A stretch of DNA of 57,679 nucleotides from Desmonostoc vinosum HA7617-LM4 (GCA_019359515.1 JAHHHC010000040.1:1-57679), one strand, 5' to 3'; shown: positions 23,855-33,278, numbered from the stretch's first letter. The notes: generated from the sequence alone by a model not told the origin. Program-made: numbers and translations.

Positions 23855-24457
23855 ATGAGTAACCCCATTTCAGACACTTACAGACATTTACTAATGGAAA
23901 TAAAACAGCGTATTCGTTCAGCCCAGTACGAAGCCCTCAAAGCAGTTAATCGTGAGATGATTAACCTCTACTGGGACATTGGACAGATAATTGTTACTCA
24001 ACAGCAAGGTGCTAGTTGGGGAAAATCCGTAGTAGAACAGTTAGCAAAAGACTTACAAGCAGAGTTTCCTGGAATTAGCGGATTTTCTGCTCGTAATATT
24101 TGGAGAATGCAAGATTTTTACCTGACTTACCACTCGAAAGAAATTCTGCCACCAATGGTGGCAGAAATTGGATGGACTCACAATATAGTCATTTTAGAGA
24201 AGTGCAAAGATGACCTAGAACGAGAGTTTTATCTGGCGGCTTTGGATGATTTATCTCGACTACCAGACGAAAACCTCTCAATCGGAATTATTCTTTGCAA
24301 ATCCAAAGATAAAACTATTGTTGAGTATGCATTGAGAGAATCAAATAAACCAATTGGTGTAGCTACTTATCAAGTAGTTTCAACAGTGCCTCAAGAACTA
24401 AAAAATCAGCTTCCGGCTCCAGAGCAAGTTGCCAAATTGCTAGAAGATGTAGAGTAA
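23855..24457 (+). pseudogene. DUF1016/YhcG-type nuclease with internal in-frame deletion
   Basis: 200 residues in one open frame. Residues 1-126 are a normal DUF1016 N-terminal domain (INLYWDIGQIIVTQQQ, GISGFSARNIWRMQDFYLTY, GWTHNIVILEK). Residues 127-200 match the extreme C-terminus of full-length relatives (LAALDDL, SIGIILCKSKDKTIVEYALR, KPIGVATYQ). The block normally between them, including the PD-(D/E)xK active site (family consensus DFYIDLLFYH...VVIELK), is absent. Full-length relatives are about 340-360 residues. The product may fold but cannot cut; it may be kept as an N-domain protein or be decaying. Confidence 0.75.
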
Positions 24458-24474
24458 AAAATTGGAATTATAAA

Positions 24475-27400
24475 ATGACTAATGATGAAGATTGGTTATC
24501 AGGCGATTTTGGATTTGATGGTAATTCTTCAGACCGCACTATCGAAACCCAAGCAGAATTACTCAGTTTAAAACTACTACGCGAAGCAATTCAGGCACAA
24601 AATCCTGATGATTCGGTAATGGCAGATTTTGCTGAATATGTGTTACCAAATCTCTTACGCATAGCAATTGGTGTAACTGCTAAAGGTGGAAAGTATTTTG
24701 ATGCCATCGATCAGCAACGAGAAGCCGCAGGAAAAACTAAAGTCAGACGAGATAATGCTGCTGATCAATCATTGAATACACACTTATTAAATGGATTATT
24801 CCCAGCTAATTTAATTGAGAGACGGTTACAGCAACTCGATACAACAGTCCGACGAGTGGTGAAAGAAAGAGAACGACGGTTAGTGATTGCTGGGTTTATT
24901 TTACATGACTTTGAAAAATTCCCTGACGTGCCGAATGATTGCCGTAAATTGCCATTAGCAGAACATCGTCCAATTATTGATAAAAAAGTTTGCCAATTAG
25001 GACTGGATAAATTTATCAATCCAAACAATCCAGAGGCTTATCAAGAATATATTGATGATTTATTGTGCATGGCTTATAATGCACAAAGTCGCTGGGATAC
25101 TAACTGGAACTTTTCGGAATTTGGGTTGAATCCAGTATTGCGCGATCGCACTCTGCGACAACTATCAGGTTTAACTTTATTAGCTGACTCTCTCGCCTCA
25201 ATTGTTAAACATCCCCAAGATGCAGAACACCCGAAACTTAAAGAAGTTCTCCACTTTTTAAGTGATGGACAGTTGAAATTCACCTATCACAGTATTGCTG
25301 AGAATCGGGGCGTTTTAACTAATGTAGTTAATAATTCTTTAATTCAGGCTCATACAAGTCTGAATACTGATGGAAATATCTACTATGAACCTTTGTTATA
25401 TCTGCCAACAGGTGTAATTTATCTGGCTGCGCGTAATGCTCCTGCAATATCGCCGTCAGATTTACCAGACCGAGTAGTGAACAATATTAAATCTCTTTGT
25501 GCAGGTCAATTACGTCTTAGACAAACGGGATTTGGTAGAGATGGTAAAGGTATGAAATATGCTGAATATTACAATTTATTTTTTGATTCTTTAGGCTTAA
25601 TGCAAGTGGCTTTAGATGCAACATTACGCATTTTAAATACTAATAAAGCTTCTGTTGCTAAAAGCCGTAGTGATAACTTAGTCAAGTTTCAGCAACAAAA
25701 TGTTTTACCAGCAGATTATGATTTTAAATTTGCTGATGATATCCGTATTGACCAATTAGCAGAATTTGGAGATTTAATTAGCCGCAAGATTTGGGAGGAA
25801 ACTGTAAATCGGATTGAAGCAGCTAATAAGAAAGACAAAAAATCGCCAGTCGTTCCTCCTTTAAACATGACTCATAAAGTTGCAGAATTTTGGAATTTAG
25901 CAAAATATTTACCTGCAATTCGAGAAATTCAGCGTATTAACGAAAGCCTGAAGGAAAATAAATTAAAAGGGAATACTGGCGGAGTACCTTACGAATGGTA
26001 TTACTTAGCAGCTAAATATCTTGAACAACATCCAGGTGTTGAAGATGTTAGAGAAACTTGTCAGCAAGTCATTCATTACTTAACAAGCTTAATTTCTCCA
26101 ATACTTGCACAGTATGAATTACCTGATGGTTGGGATGATTTAAGGCTTTGGGTATCAAGAGTTGTGATGTTATCTAGTGCAAATCAACAGCTATCAGCTA
26201 AAACTCAATTTGATACATTCTTAAGTGAGTTGGGTAACTATAATGCTGCTAAAAAACCGGGACGTGGACGGCAATTAATCTGCTCAATTTCTCATTCAGC
26301 TTACACTGTTACTGAGCAGATGGAATCAGCAGTTTTATTTACGCCGCAAGTTTATACAAACAAGCAAATGTTAGGAGGTTCTAATGCCAAGCGCAATATC
26401 TCCAGTATTGCAGGTGTGGAGATGATGCTCAGGCAAATATTAATGAATCAAACTCAAGCTGTAGGTAAAAGATTTGAAGATGGCAAATATCGCTATCTCT
26501 ATTTTTATCCCACTTATTATTTCACACCTGAAACTAACAAGTTTTTGCAGAAAGCTTACAGTGGTATTGCTCAAACTCGCTTTGATACCAGCGTTCGTAA
26601 TCATTTTATCAGCAAGGATTTACAAGCTAATTTTGAACGAGAAAAATACCAAAGTGTAGATACTTTCTTAATCGACGAAAACCTCCAGCCTGAAAAAGAC
26701 CGCACATTTAAGCTTTCCTATCCTGAAGACCAGCCTTTAACATTCTACTTCATGGCGCTGCCACCAGGACGAGACAGCACAGATACAGAATCTTGGGTAA
26801 TGCCTAGTTGGTTAGCGTTTGCCTTCCCGATGATTTTAGATGTTAAAACTGTGGTTTCAGAGTCACCAATTCCACCTTTTAATGATGGTGCAGAATTTGA
26901 GGAAAGCGTTTTCCTCGATAGTGCGCCTCATGCTTTCCGTGCATTAGTAAGACGCGATCGCTTCCGTCTTGACTACATTCTTGAAGGCTGGAATGAAAAC
27001 AGTATCCAATATCCAGCGCCTTTAAATGTCCTTACCGCCGCCTATGCTATTCACCTTGATGTGAATGCTAGACAAGGTAAAACTGGTTACGATGCCAACT
27101 GGGGGAGATTTACAGAACTAGCAAAAGATTTTGAAACCAGTCCTTTGTACGTTTTCTCTTACCTCAATCGCTGGGTGCGTAACCAAGGAGTAGAAACAGC
27201 GCGAATTGAGAAAATTAGGCTTTATGCCTATCACTTTTATCCTTGTTTTGACCCTTGTGTGAAATATGACAACAATATGGAGCAATTAATTGTGGGAGAA
27301 GTATCAAGTCTAAATCATCCCAAGAAATTAACAGATTTGTATCGGAGATTTTACAGAGCTAATAAGCGTTATAATCCCAAATCTAATGCTGTGTTGAAAC

Positions 27401-27762
27401 CAATTGATATTGCAGCAGAAACTATACTCAAAGCTGAGTCAAGCGTGTTTCAAGGAGATACATTAGTTGCGGCTGTTGCAGCAGAAGTTTTTAAACTCAT
27501 GGATCGCGTTCATTCTTCTACTGCTGAAGGACGTTGGGTGATGAGTAAACGCGAGGAGGAACGGCAAGCTGTTTTAGATTTTGCACGATATTTTGTAGCG
27601 GAGGTGTTTGAAAAATCATTTGCAGGCGATCGCGCTCGTTTAGCAGGCCGACAAATCAACTTAATTCGTGATACTTGTGAGTTTCTTTACCGTTTAGAAG
27701 ACGATAAAGAAAATGCAGGTAAAGACGATAAATCAACTGAATCTACTGATGACGACAATTAA
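24475..27762 (+). CDS. cas10d: Type I-D CRISPR effector large subunit Cas10d (Csc3)
   Basis: 1095 residues, the usual Csc3 size. The N-terminal HD-type nuclease has THLLNGLFP (His103) and AGFILHDFEKFP (His144-Asp145). The long middle and C-terminal part lacks a GGDD cyclase motif, as expected for Cas10d. In type I-D this subunit both anchors the complex and supplies the DNA-cutting HD activity that Cas3' lacks. The C-terminal tail is Asp/Lys/Thr-rich and low complexity. ATG at 24475, 17 bp after the DUF1016 frame, so probably in the same transcript; csc2 follows by 51 bp. Confidence 0.95.
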   Translation: MTNDEDWLSGDFGFDGNSSDRTIETQAELLSLKLLREAIQAQNPDDSVMADFAEYVLPNLLRIAIGVTAKGGKYFDAIDQQREAAGKTKVRRDNAADQSLNTHLLNGLFPANLIERRLQQLDTTVRRVVKERERRLVIAGFILHDFEKFPDVPNDCRKLPLAEHRPIIDKKVCQLGLDKFINPNNPEAYQEYIDDLLCMAYNAQSRWDTNWNFSEFGLNPVLRDRTLRQLSGLTLLADSLASIVKHPQDAEHPKLKEVLHFLSDGQLKFTYHSIAENRGVLTNVVNNSLIQAHTSLNTDGNIYYEPLLYLPTGVIYLAARNAPAISPSDLPDRVVNNIKSLCAGQLRLRQTGFGRDGKGMKYAEYYNLFFDSLGLMQVALDATLRILNTNKASVAKSRSDNLVKFQQQNVLPADYDFKFADDIRIDQLAEFGDLISRKIWEETVNRIEAANKKDKKSPVVPPLNMTHKVAEFWNLAKYLPAIREIQRINESLKENKLKGNTGGVPYEWYYLAAKYLEQHPGVEDVRETCQQVIHYLTSLISPILAQYELPDGWDDLRLWVSRVVMLSSANQQLSAKTQFDTFLSELGNYNAAKKPGRGRQLICSISHSAYTVTEQMESAVLFTPQVYTNKQMLGGSNAKRNISSIAGVEMMLRQILMNQTQAVGKRFEDGKYRYLYFYPTYYFTPETNKFLQKAYSGIAQTRFDTSVRNHFISKDLQANFEREKYQSVDTFLIDENLQPEKDRTFKLSYPEDQPLTFYFMALPPGRDSTDTESWVMPSWLAFAFPMILDVKTVVSESPIPPFNDGAEFEESVFLDSAPHAFRALVRRDRFRLDYILEGWNENSIQYPAPLNVLTAAYAIHLDVNARQGKTGYDANWGRFTELAKDFETSPLYVFSYLNRWVRNQGVETARIEKIRLYAYHFYPCFDPCVKYDNNMEQLIVGEVSSLNHPKKLTDLYRRFYRANKRYNPKSNAVLKPIDIAAETILKAESSVFQGDTLVAAVAAEVFKLMDRVHSSTAEGRWVMSKREEERQAVLDFARYFVAEVFEKSFAGDRARLAGRQINLIRDTCEFLYRLEDDKENAGKDDKSTESTDDDN

Positions 27763-27813
27763 TAAGTCTCATCTTGCTTAAACAATTAGTAAATAATTCT
27801 GCGGAGATAAATT

Positions 27814-28830
27814 ATGACAATTCTAAAAACTGTTGAATCAAAGTTATTTCAATCTGAAATTCCCTACAAACCAATGGGTAAATATGCCCATTTCTTGACA
27901 ATTCGCATCACTGAATCTTATCCTCTATTTCAGACAGATGGAGAACTAAATAAAGCACGAGTAAGAGCCGGAGTAAAAGACAAAACTACAATTAGCCGAC
28001 TGTCAATGTTCAAGCGCAAGCAATCTACTCCAGAGCGTTTAGTTGGTCGAGAATTGTTACGTAACTATGGCTTGATGACTGCTGATGAATGCGAATATAA
28101 CGTGAATTTTGCAATGGATAATCCTGATTGCATTATTTATGGTTTTGCTATTGGTGATTCTGGTTCTGAAAAATCAAAAGTTGTAGTAGATACGGCATTT
28201 TCAATTACAGCTTTCGATGAATCTCATGAAACATTCACCCTTAATGCTCCTTTTGAAAATGGCACAATGGCTTCTAAGGGTGAAAATGGTTCTAAACCGG
28301 GTGAAGTCACCAGCCGAATAAATCAACAAGACCACATCAGACCTCAAGTTTTCTTTCCTAGTATTGTCACCCTGAAAGACCCTACTGAAGCTAGCTTTCT
28401 TTACGTTTTTAATAACATCATGCGTACACGCCATTATGGAGCGCAAACAACCCGTACTGGCCGCGTTAGAAATGAGTTAATTGGTGTTGTGTTTGCAGAT
28501 GGAGAAATTACTAGTAATCTGCGTTGGACTCAAGCAATATACGACCAAATGAAGGCTAACAATACTCTAAATCCACCCGATCCTCTGGATGAAGATGATG
28601 TAATCACTGCTGCTAAAAGTGCAATTGAGGCGTTAATGGCTGATGAATTTATAGTTCATACTGATTTCATTGGTGATGCTTTTGTATCCCTAATTAATGA
28701 AGTCAAAACTTTAACAGGAAGTGAAAAAGGAATCAAAGAAATTTTGCAAAAAGCTGATGCTGAAGCTAAAGTTTATGCAAGTAAGCATATCACTAAAAAG
28801 AAAACTTCTGCTAAAGCGGGGAAAGAGTAA
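27814..28830 (+). CDS. csc2: Type I-D CRISPR backbone protein Csc2 (Cas7d)
   Basis: 338 residues. The Cas7-family RRM backbone subunit that coats the crRNA in the type I-D complex. Family-typical pieces: IPYKPMGKYAHFLTIRITES, LVGRELLRNYGLMTADECEY, NPDCIIYGFAIGDSGSEKSK, NIMRTRHYGAQTTRTGRV. The C-terminus is Lys/Ala-rich. Its stop overlaps the csc1 start by one base (TAATG at 28828-28832), indicating translational coupling with csc1. Confidence 0.95.
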   Translation: MTILKTVESKLFQSEIPYKPMGKYAHFLTIRITESYPLFQTDGELNKARVRAGVKDKTTISRLSMFKRKQSTPERLVGRELLRNYGLMTADECEYNVNFAMDNPDCIIYGFAIGDSGSEKSKVVVDTAFSITAFDESHETFTLNAPFENGTMASKGENGSKPGEVTSRINQQDHIRPQVFFPSIVTLKDPTEASFLYVFNNIMRTRHYGAQTTRTGRVRNELIGVVFADGEITSNLRWTQAIYDQMKANNTLNPPDPLDEDDVITAAKSAIEALMADEFIVHTDFIGDAFVSLINEVKTLTGSEKGIKEILQKADAEAKVYASKHITKKKTSAKAGKE

Positions 28831-29534
28831 TGGTATTTATTTACCGTTGTCAATTAGAGTTACACGACAGCCTCTATTTTGCAACTCGTGAAATCGGCAG
28901 ATTATACGAAACAGAGCCAGTAATTCATAATTATGCTCTCTGTTATGCACTGGGTTTAGTTGATAGCACAGTCTACTCTACTACCGTTGCTGAAGAACAT
29001 TCTTATCGCTATTTTTGCCCTGAACAAGTACCAAAATATGAGGAGCATTTAACGCCGCTCAATCAACAAGAAATTTATGTAACTCCGGCGCGATCGCTCA
29101 ACCATTCTGCTATCCTCAACACATGGAAGTATGCTAACAACAACTACCATGTTGAGATGGAGAAAACCCAAAAAAATATTCCTAGTTTTGGTAGAGCGAA
29201 AGAAATAGCACCAGAAAGTAAATTTGAGTTTTTTGTGATTACTCAAAAAGAACTTAAGTTACCAAAATGGATTCGTTTAGGGAAATGGATGAGTAAGGCT
29301 GAGGTAACAGCTGAACCATTAACTAAACCTAAAACTGCCGAAGGTTTATTCACCTGTACATATCCTTTAAATCCCTTAGATGTCATGTTTACTAATCAAG
29401 TTATTAGCTATGATGTGGTAAACATGCCTCCAGTTAGTTTAATTCAGAATGTGCAAATGCGAGGTCAATACTATAATTTTGATGACAAAGAGGTAAAACT
29501 TCCAATTCGGATGGCATATCGTTTTAAAGGTTAA
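28830..29534 (+). CDS. csc1: Type I-D CRISPR protein Csc1 (Cas5d)
   Basis: 234 residues. The Cas5-family subunit that caps the 5' handle of the crRNA. Recognisable by YRCQLELHDSLYFATREIGRLY at the start, NYALCYALGL, TPARSLNHSAILNTWKYANN and IRLGKWMSKAEV. Overlaps csc2 by one base. Its stop abuts, with no gap, the stop of an unknown gene on the opposite strand (29535-29948), which interrupts the co-directional cas run. Confidence 0.94.
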   Translation: MVFIYRCQLELHDSLYFATREIGRLYETEPVIHNYALCYALGLVDSTVYSTTVAEEHSYRYFCPEQVPKYEEHLTPLNQQEIYVTPARSLNHSAILNTWKYANNNYHVEMEKTQKNIPSFGRAKEIAPESKFEFFVITQKELKLPKWIRLGKWMSKAEVTAEPLTKPKTAEGLFTCTYPLNPLDVMFTNQVISYDVVNMPPVSLIQNVQMRGQYYNFDDKEVKLPIRMAYRFKG

Positions 29535-29948
29535 TCACTTCCCGAAACCGGAACTACGCTTTTTCTTCTTTGCAGACGCCTGCGCCAGCAACTCGGCGGC
29601 AAAACCTGCTTGATCTTGCAACATTAACTTACGAGTTCGCTGGCGTTGATACTCTTGTACTTCTGAAGCTAAGGGATGATTTGAATCAATCTTAAGATGA
29701 GTAATAGAAATAACATAGCGTTCTTTATTTTCTGGATTATGTGCTTCACTGACTAAACCGCACATAATCCCGCCTTCATCTCCAGAATAGCCAACGAAAT
29801 CAATCTCAAACTCCCGATTAGGATCAGCATCCTCTCCTCGTTGCTTTAATGTCTTCAAAAATGGTTTTCCTGCGCGTGCTTTAATTGGTAAGCTCTCTTT
29901 TAATTTTTCAGTTAGTGCTTTTGCTGCATTATAATTATCAATTCTCAT
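29535..29948 (-). CDS. Unrecognised protein inside the cas run, opposite strand
   Basis: 137 residues, ATG preceded by GGGAGAAATACC on the minus strand. MRIDNYNAAKALTEKLKESL, a mixed alpha/beta middle with FEIDFVGYSGDEGGIMCGLV and ERYVISITHLKIDSNHP, then a helical, very basic end (QRTRKLMLQDQ, AKKKKRSSGFGK) suited to nucleic-acid binding. I do not recognise a family. It is tail-to-tail with csc1 with zero spacing and head-to-head with the oxygenase gene (119 bp between starts). Its transcript would be antisense to csc1 if it reads through. Confidence 0.75.
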   Translation of the reverse strand: MRIDNYNAAKALTEKLKESLPIKARAGKPFLKTLKQRGEDADPNREFEIDFVGYSGDEGGIMCGLVSEAHNPENKERYVISITHLKIDSNHPLASEVQEYQRQRTRKLMLQDQAGFAAELLAQASAKKKKRSSGFGK

Positions 29949-30067
29949 TGGTATTTCTCCCTATGCAGTCTTTTTTCACTTAAAAGCATCTTACTATCAC
30001 TACTCCACAGTCTTAAACTTTTAAATACCACATTCAGCGATCGCCCCCCCATTCTCTCACATCCACA

Positions 30068-30688
30068 GTGAAACACTATCAACAACAACCCAACGCCTTC
30101 CCCAACAATTACCTCAACGACTTATGGGGAGAAATCCAAGCTTGTCCTTACTTTGCTGTCAACAACCTCAACCGCGATTTTGTTGGTACTAAGGGATTTT
30201 CTGTGGTGTTCAGGCGATCGCACCTCCCCACAGTAGAACAACAGTTCCCCTATTTCAAGCCATACCTCGATTTAGCTCTCCAACCAAGTTGTAATGCATT
30301 TTACCTCAATCCTTTACAACTAAAGGAAGGCTCCCGCGTCGATCCGCACATTGATCGTTCTCTGCGTTCCTATTGTAAAACTATTGATCCGCCTGCACTT
30401 GTCAGTGTTCTTTATGTGCGTGTACCTGATGACATGGACGGAGGAGAATTGGTATTGCGATCGCATAAACGTCAACTTGGGCAAATTAAGCCGCAAATTA
30501 ACACCCTAGTCTACTTTCAAGGTGATTTAACCCATTCTGTCAATGCCGTCAAAACACAGGGAAATCGTTTAAGCTTGGTTTGTGAACAGTATAGTTTGGA
30601 TGAAGCTGAACTTCAGGAAATACCGCACTTTACTGTAGAGTCAAGAAGCACTCAGTATACAAGTAAAAAACGAAAGTATGCCTCATAG
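30068..30688 (+). CDS. 2-oxoglutarate/Fe(II)-dependent oxygenase
   Basis: 206 residues, GTG start at 30068. The prolyl-4-hydroxylase-type iron site is complete: HxD at His94/Asp96 (RVDPHIDRS), distal His156 (GDLTHSVNAV) and 2OG-binding Arg167 (GNRLSL). DMDGGELVL is the usual strand before the distal His. Such enzymes hydroxylate or demethylate proteins or nucleic acids; substrate unknown. It overlaps the cas6 start by 11 bases, so it is translated with cas6, an unexpected partner in a cas operon. Confidence 0.87.
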   Translation: MKHYQQQPNAFPNNYLNDLWGEIQACPYFAVNNLNRDFVGTKGFSVVFRRSHLPTVEQQFPYFKPYLDLALQPSCNAFYLNPLQLKEGSRVDPHIDRSLRSYCKTIDPPALVSVLYVRVPDDMDGGELVLRSHKRQLGQIKPQINTLVYFQGDLTHSVNAVKTQGNRLSLVCEQYSLDEAELQEIPHFTVESRSTQYTSKKRKYAS

Positions 30689-31523
30689 CTTAATATTAAA
30701 CTTATTACCACAGTCACCCATTCCACCACAATATCTCACTGGTAGACATCTGCACGCCCTATTTTTAACCCTGGTTAGTTCTGTAGATAGAGAATTGGGC
30801 GATCGCTTGCACGACTCCACCGCCGACAAAGCTTTCACTCTCTCTCCTCTACAAGTAATGAGAGGACAGGAACGCAGTCAGTATAAATCAAAATCTGGTA
30901 TGCCACTGCAATTCTCGCATCAACAACCTATCCCTACTGGTACACCTTGTTGGTGGCGCATCTCTTTATTAGATGACACTCTCTTTAGCCAACTAACGCA
31001 ACTATGGCTTAATCTTAATCCCAATCACCCTTGGCATCTTGGCCCAGCCGACTTGTACATTACCAGCATTCAAGGTACACCCCAATCTACCCAACCTTGG
31101 GCGAATGCTTGCACCTATGCTCAATTGTACGAGCAAGCAAGCGATCGCAATTACTCTATTAATTTGACCTTCGCTACACCCACAGCCTTTCGCCAAGGAC
31201 AGTATGATAATACTCTCCCTACTAGAGAATGTGTCTTCAACTCTCTGCTTTCACGGTGGAACAAATACAGTGGTATAGAATTTTCTCACATTGCTGTCGA
31301 GTCAATTTTTCCCTCTTTTATCAATATTCGCACAGAAATTATAGCTGATTCCCGCAGCAAATTTATTGGCATTGTCGGCGAAGTTAGTTATCGATTATTA
31401 GGAGAAATTGAACCAATACAAATTAAACAACTTAACGCCTTAGCTGACTTTAGTTTGTATGCAGGAATCGGACGAAAAACAACAATGGGTATGGGAATGG
31501 TACGTAAATCAATTAAAAATTAA
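30678..31523 (+). CDS. cas6: CRISPR crRNA-processing endoribonuclease Cas6
   Basis: 281 residues. Cas6 RAMP fold with the C-terminal glycine-rich loop YAGIGRKTTMGMGMV near residues 260-276 and an N-terminal region with HLHALFLTLVSSVDRELG, whose His residues near 25-27 are candidates for the catalytic base. It cuts pre-crRNA in the repeat; the repeats here have a short palindrome (AATCCCTATTAGGGATT) forming a 7-bp hairpin for recognition. Starts inside the 3' end of the oxygenase gene; cas4 follows after 53 bp. Confidence 0.92.
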   Translation: MPHSLILNLLPQSPIPPQYLTGRHLHALFLTLVSSVDRELGDRLHDSTADKAFTLSPLQVMRGQERSQYKSKSGMPLQFSHQQPIPTGTPCWWRISLLDDTLFSQLTQLWLNLNPNHPWHLGPADLYITSIQGTPQSTQPWANACTYAQLYEQASDRNYSINLTFATPTAFRQGQYDNTLPTRECVFNSLLSRWNKYSGIEFSHIAVESIFPSFINIRTEIIADSRSKFIGIVGEVSYRLLGEIEPIQIKQLNALADFSLYAGIGRKTTMGMGMVRKSIKN

Positions 31524-31576
31524 AAATGAATAATCCATACTTCTACGTTCTGCATTTTAATAACTGACAACTGACT

Positions 31577-32167
31577 ATGGACACTGAATATATTCCGATT
31601 GCGGCATTGAATCAATATGCCTATTGTTCGCATCGTTGCTGGCGGATGTTTTGTGTAGGTGAGTTTACAGATAATCAATACACAATTGAAGGCACTACTT
31701 TACACGATCGCGTTCATACTCCAGGCGATGTGCAGCGAGAAGAAACTTGGCAAATTAGGGCAATTTGGCTGAAGTCAGAAAAATACAAACTTATCGGTAA
31801 ATCTGATTTAATTGAAGCCGAAAACGGTCAATTTTATCCTGTAGAATACAAGCGGGGGCGCAAAGGTGAATGGGATAATGATGAATTACAAGTTTGTGCC
31901 CAAGCATTATGTTTGGAAGAGATGACAGGACAAAATATTACAACTGGATATATTTACTATGCTCACTCTCATCAACGCCAATTAGTAGAGATTAACCAAG
32001 AGTTACGGCAAAGTGCGATCGCGACTATTCAAGCTGTCACAAATCTTTTAGAAACTGGAATCATGCCAAAAGCAGTTTACAGCAAACGCTGCAAGGGATG
32101 CAGTTTGTATTTGCAATGTCTACCCCAAGCTGTAGATAAAGTCAGAAATTATCAAGAAGCTAACTAA
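31577..32167 (+). CDS. cas4: CRISPR adaptation nuclease Cas4
   Basis: 196 residues. RecB-like exonuclease motifs: GKSDLIE (Asp77), VEYKRGR (Glu90, Lys92). Fe-S cluster cysteines are in the N-terminal AYCSHRCW region and the C-terminal CKGCSLYLQC. Cas4 trims prespacers and sets PAM-correct orientation with Cas1-Cas2. Normal length for type I Cas4. Lies upstream of cas1 with a 106-bp gap that has no evident element. Confidence 0.94.
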   Translation: MDTEYIPIAALNQYAYCSHRCWRMFCVGEFTDNQYTIEGTTLHDRVHTPGDVQREETWQIRAIWLKSEKYKLIGKSDLIEAENGQFYPVEYKRGRKGEWDNDELQVCAQALCLEEMTGQNITTGYIYYAHSHQRQLVEINQELRQSAIATIQAVTNLLETGIMPKAVYSKRCKGCSLYLQCLPQAVDKVRNYQEAN

Positions 32168-32273
32168 TTTTTCAGCTTTGCAATTGTACTAAAAAAATTA
32201 TCTTGCTCTGGTAATAAAACCCGTGCAGGCTGATGTTGTTTGCTTAGTTACAGACTTTTAATAGGATGAAATT

Positions 32274-33278
32274 ATGGGAACAGTTTACATTACACAAGAT
32301 GATTCTTTTATTGGTAAAACTGATGAGCGTCTGAATGTTAAATTTGATAAAAAGACAATTTTAGATGTACCTTTGATTAAAATTGATGGTTTAGTAGTTA
32401 TGGGACGAGCAAGTATTTCTCCTGCCGCGATCGCAGAACTAATCAATCAAAAAATTCCTTTAACTTTTCTCACTACTACAGGTAAATATATTGCTCGTTT
32501 AGAACCAGAGATGAGTAAAAACATTTTTTTACGTTCAGCACAATGGAAAGCGGCTGGAGAATCAGCACAAGCTATTCACGTTACCCAAGGTTTTGTCAGA
32601 GGTAAACTCAAAAATTATCGTTATGCTTTATCACAAGCACAGCGTCGTTATCCAGAACTAAATTTAAATGCTGGTATTACTCAAATATCGAGGGCGATCG
32701 CATCCATCGATCAAGCCACATCAATCGATTCTATCAGAGGTTTAGAAGGTGCTGGTAGTGCTGCATATTTTGGCTGTTTTAATCAACTAATTCGCGTTGA
32801 TAATTTCAACTTTACTACCCGTAACCGTCGTCCTCCTGTAGATCCAGTCAATTCTCTTTTAAGCTTAGGCTATTCCTTATTACGTCACGATGTTCAAGGT
32901 GCTTTAAATATTGTTGGCTTCGACCCTTATTTAGGATACTTGCACACAGAACGCTATGGAAGACCCTCCTTAGCATTAGATTTGATGGAGGAATTTCGAC
33001 CTTTGATAGTAGATGCTGTTGTTCTCACAGCTATTAATCGCCGCATGTTAGCACCAAAAGACTTTATTATCGAACCCGTTAGTGGTGCAGTTTCACTTAC
33101 TAAAGAAGGTTTACATATTTTCCTGCGACTATACCAAGAAAAGAAGCAAGATAAATTTAAACATCCTGTAATGCAGCAACAAAAAAACTATCAAGAATCT
33201 TTAGAAATTCAAGCGCGTTTATTAGCTAAATATTTGCTCAAAGAAATTGATAAATATCCACCTCTAATCATGAAATAA
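32274..33278 (+). CDS. cas1: CRISPR integrase Cas1
   Basis: 334 residues. Catalytic residues are recognisable: Glu158 in RGLEGAGSAAYF, His224 in GYLHTERYGRPSLALDLMEE, and the acidic cluster Asp236/Glu239/Glu240 before FRP. Integrates new spacers at the leader end together with Cas2. Start MGTVYITQDDSFIGKTDERL is typical. All adaptation genes (cas4, cas1, cas2) look intact, so the locus should be able to acquire spacers. Confidence 0.96.
   Translation: MGTVYITQDDSFIGKTDERLNVKFDKKTILDVPLIKIDGLVVMGRASISPAAIAELINQKIPLTFLTTTGKYIARLEPEMSKNIFLRSAQWKAAGESAQAIHVTQGFVRGKLKNYRYALSQAQRRYPELNLNAGITQISRAIASIDQATSIDSIRGLEGAGSAAYFGCFNQLIRVDNFNFTTRNRRPPVDPVNSLLSLGYSLLRHDVQGALNIVGFDPYLGYLHTERYGRPSLALDLMEEFRPLIVDAVVLTAINRRMLAPKDFIIEPVSGAVSLTKEGLHIFLRLYQEKKQDKFKHPVMQQQKNYQESLEIQARLLAKYLLKEIDKYPPLIMK

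Noticed and set aside
24475-27762. Cyclic-oligonucleotide signalling by Cas10d
   Set aside because: No GGDD motif can be read, as expected for Cas10d; no CARF effector gene is present.
29535-29948. Anti-CRISPR gene
   Set aside because: Position inside the cas run is suggestive, but there is no similarity to a known anti-CRISPR and no phage context; kept only as an unknown gene.
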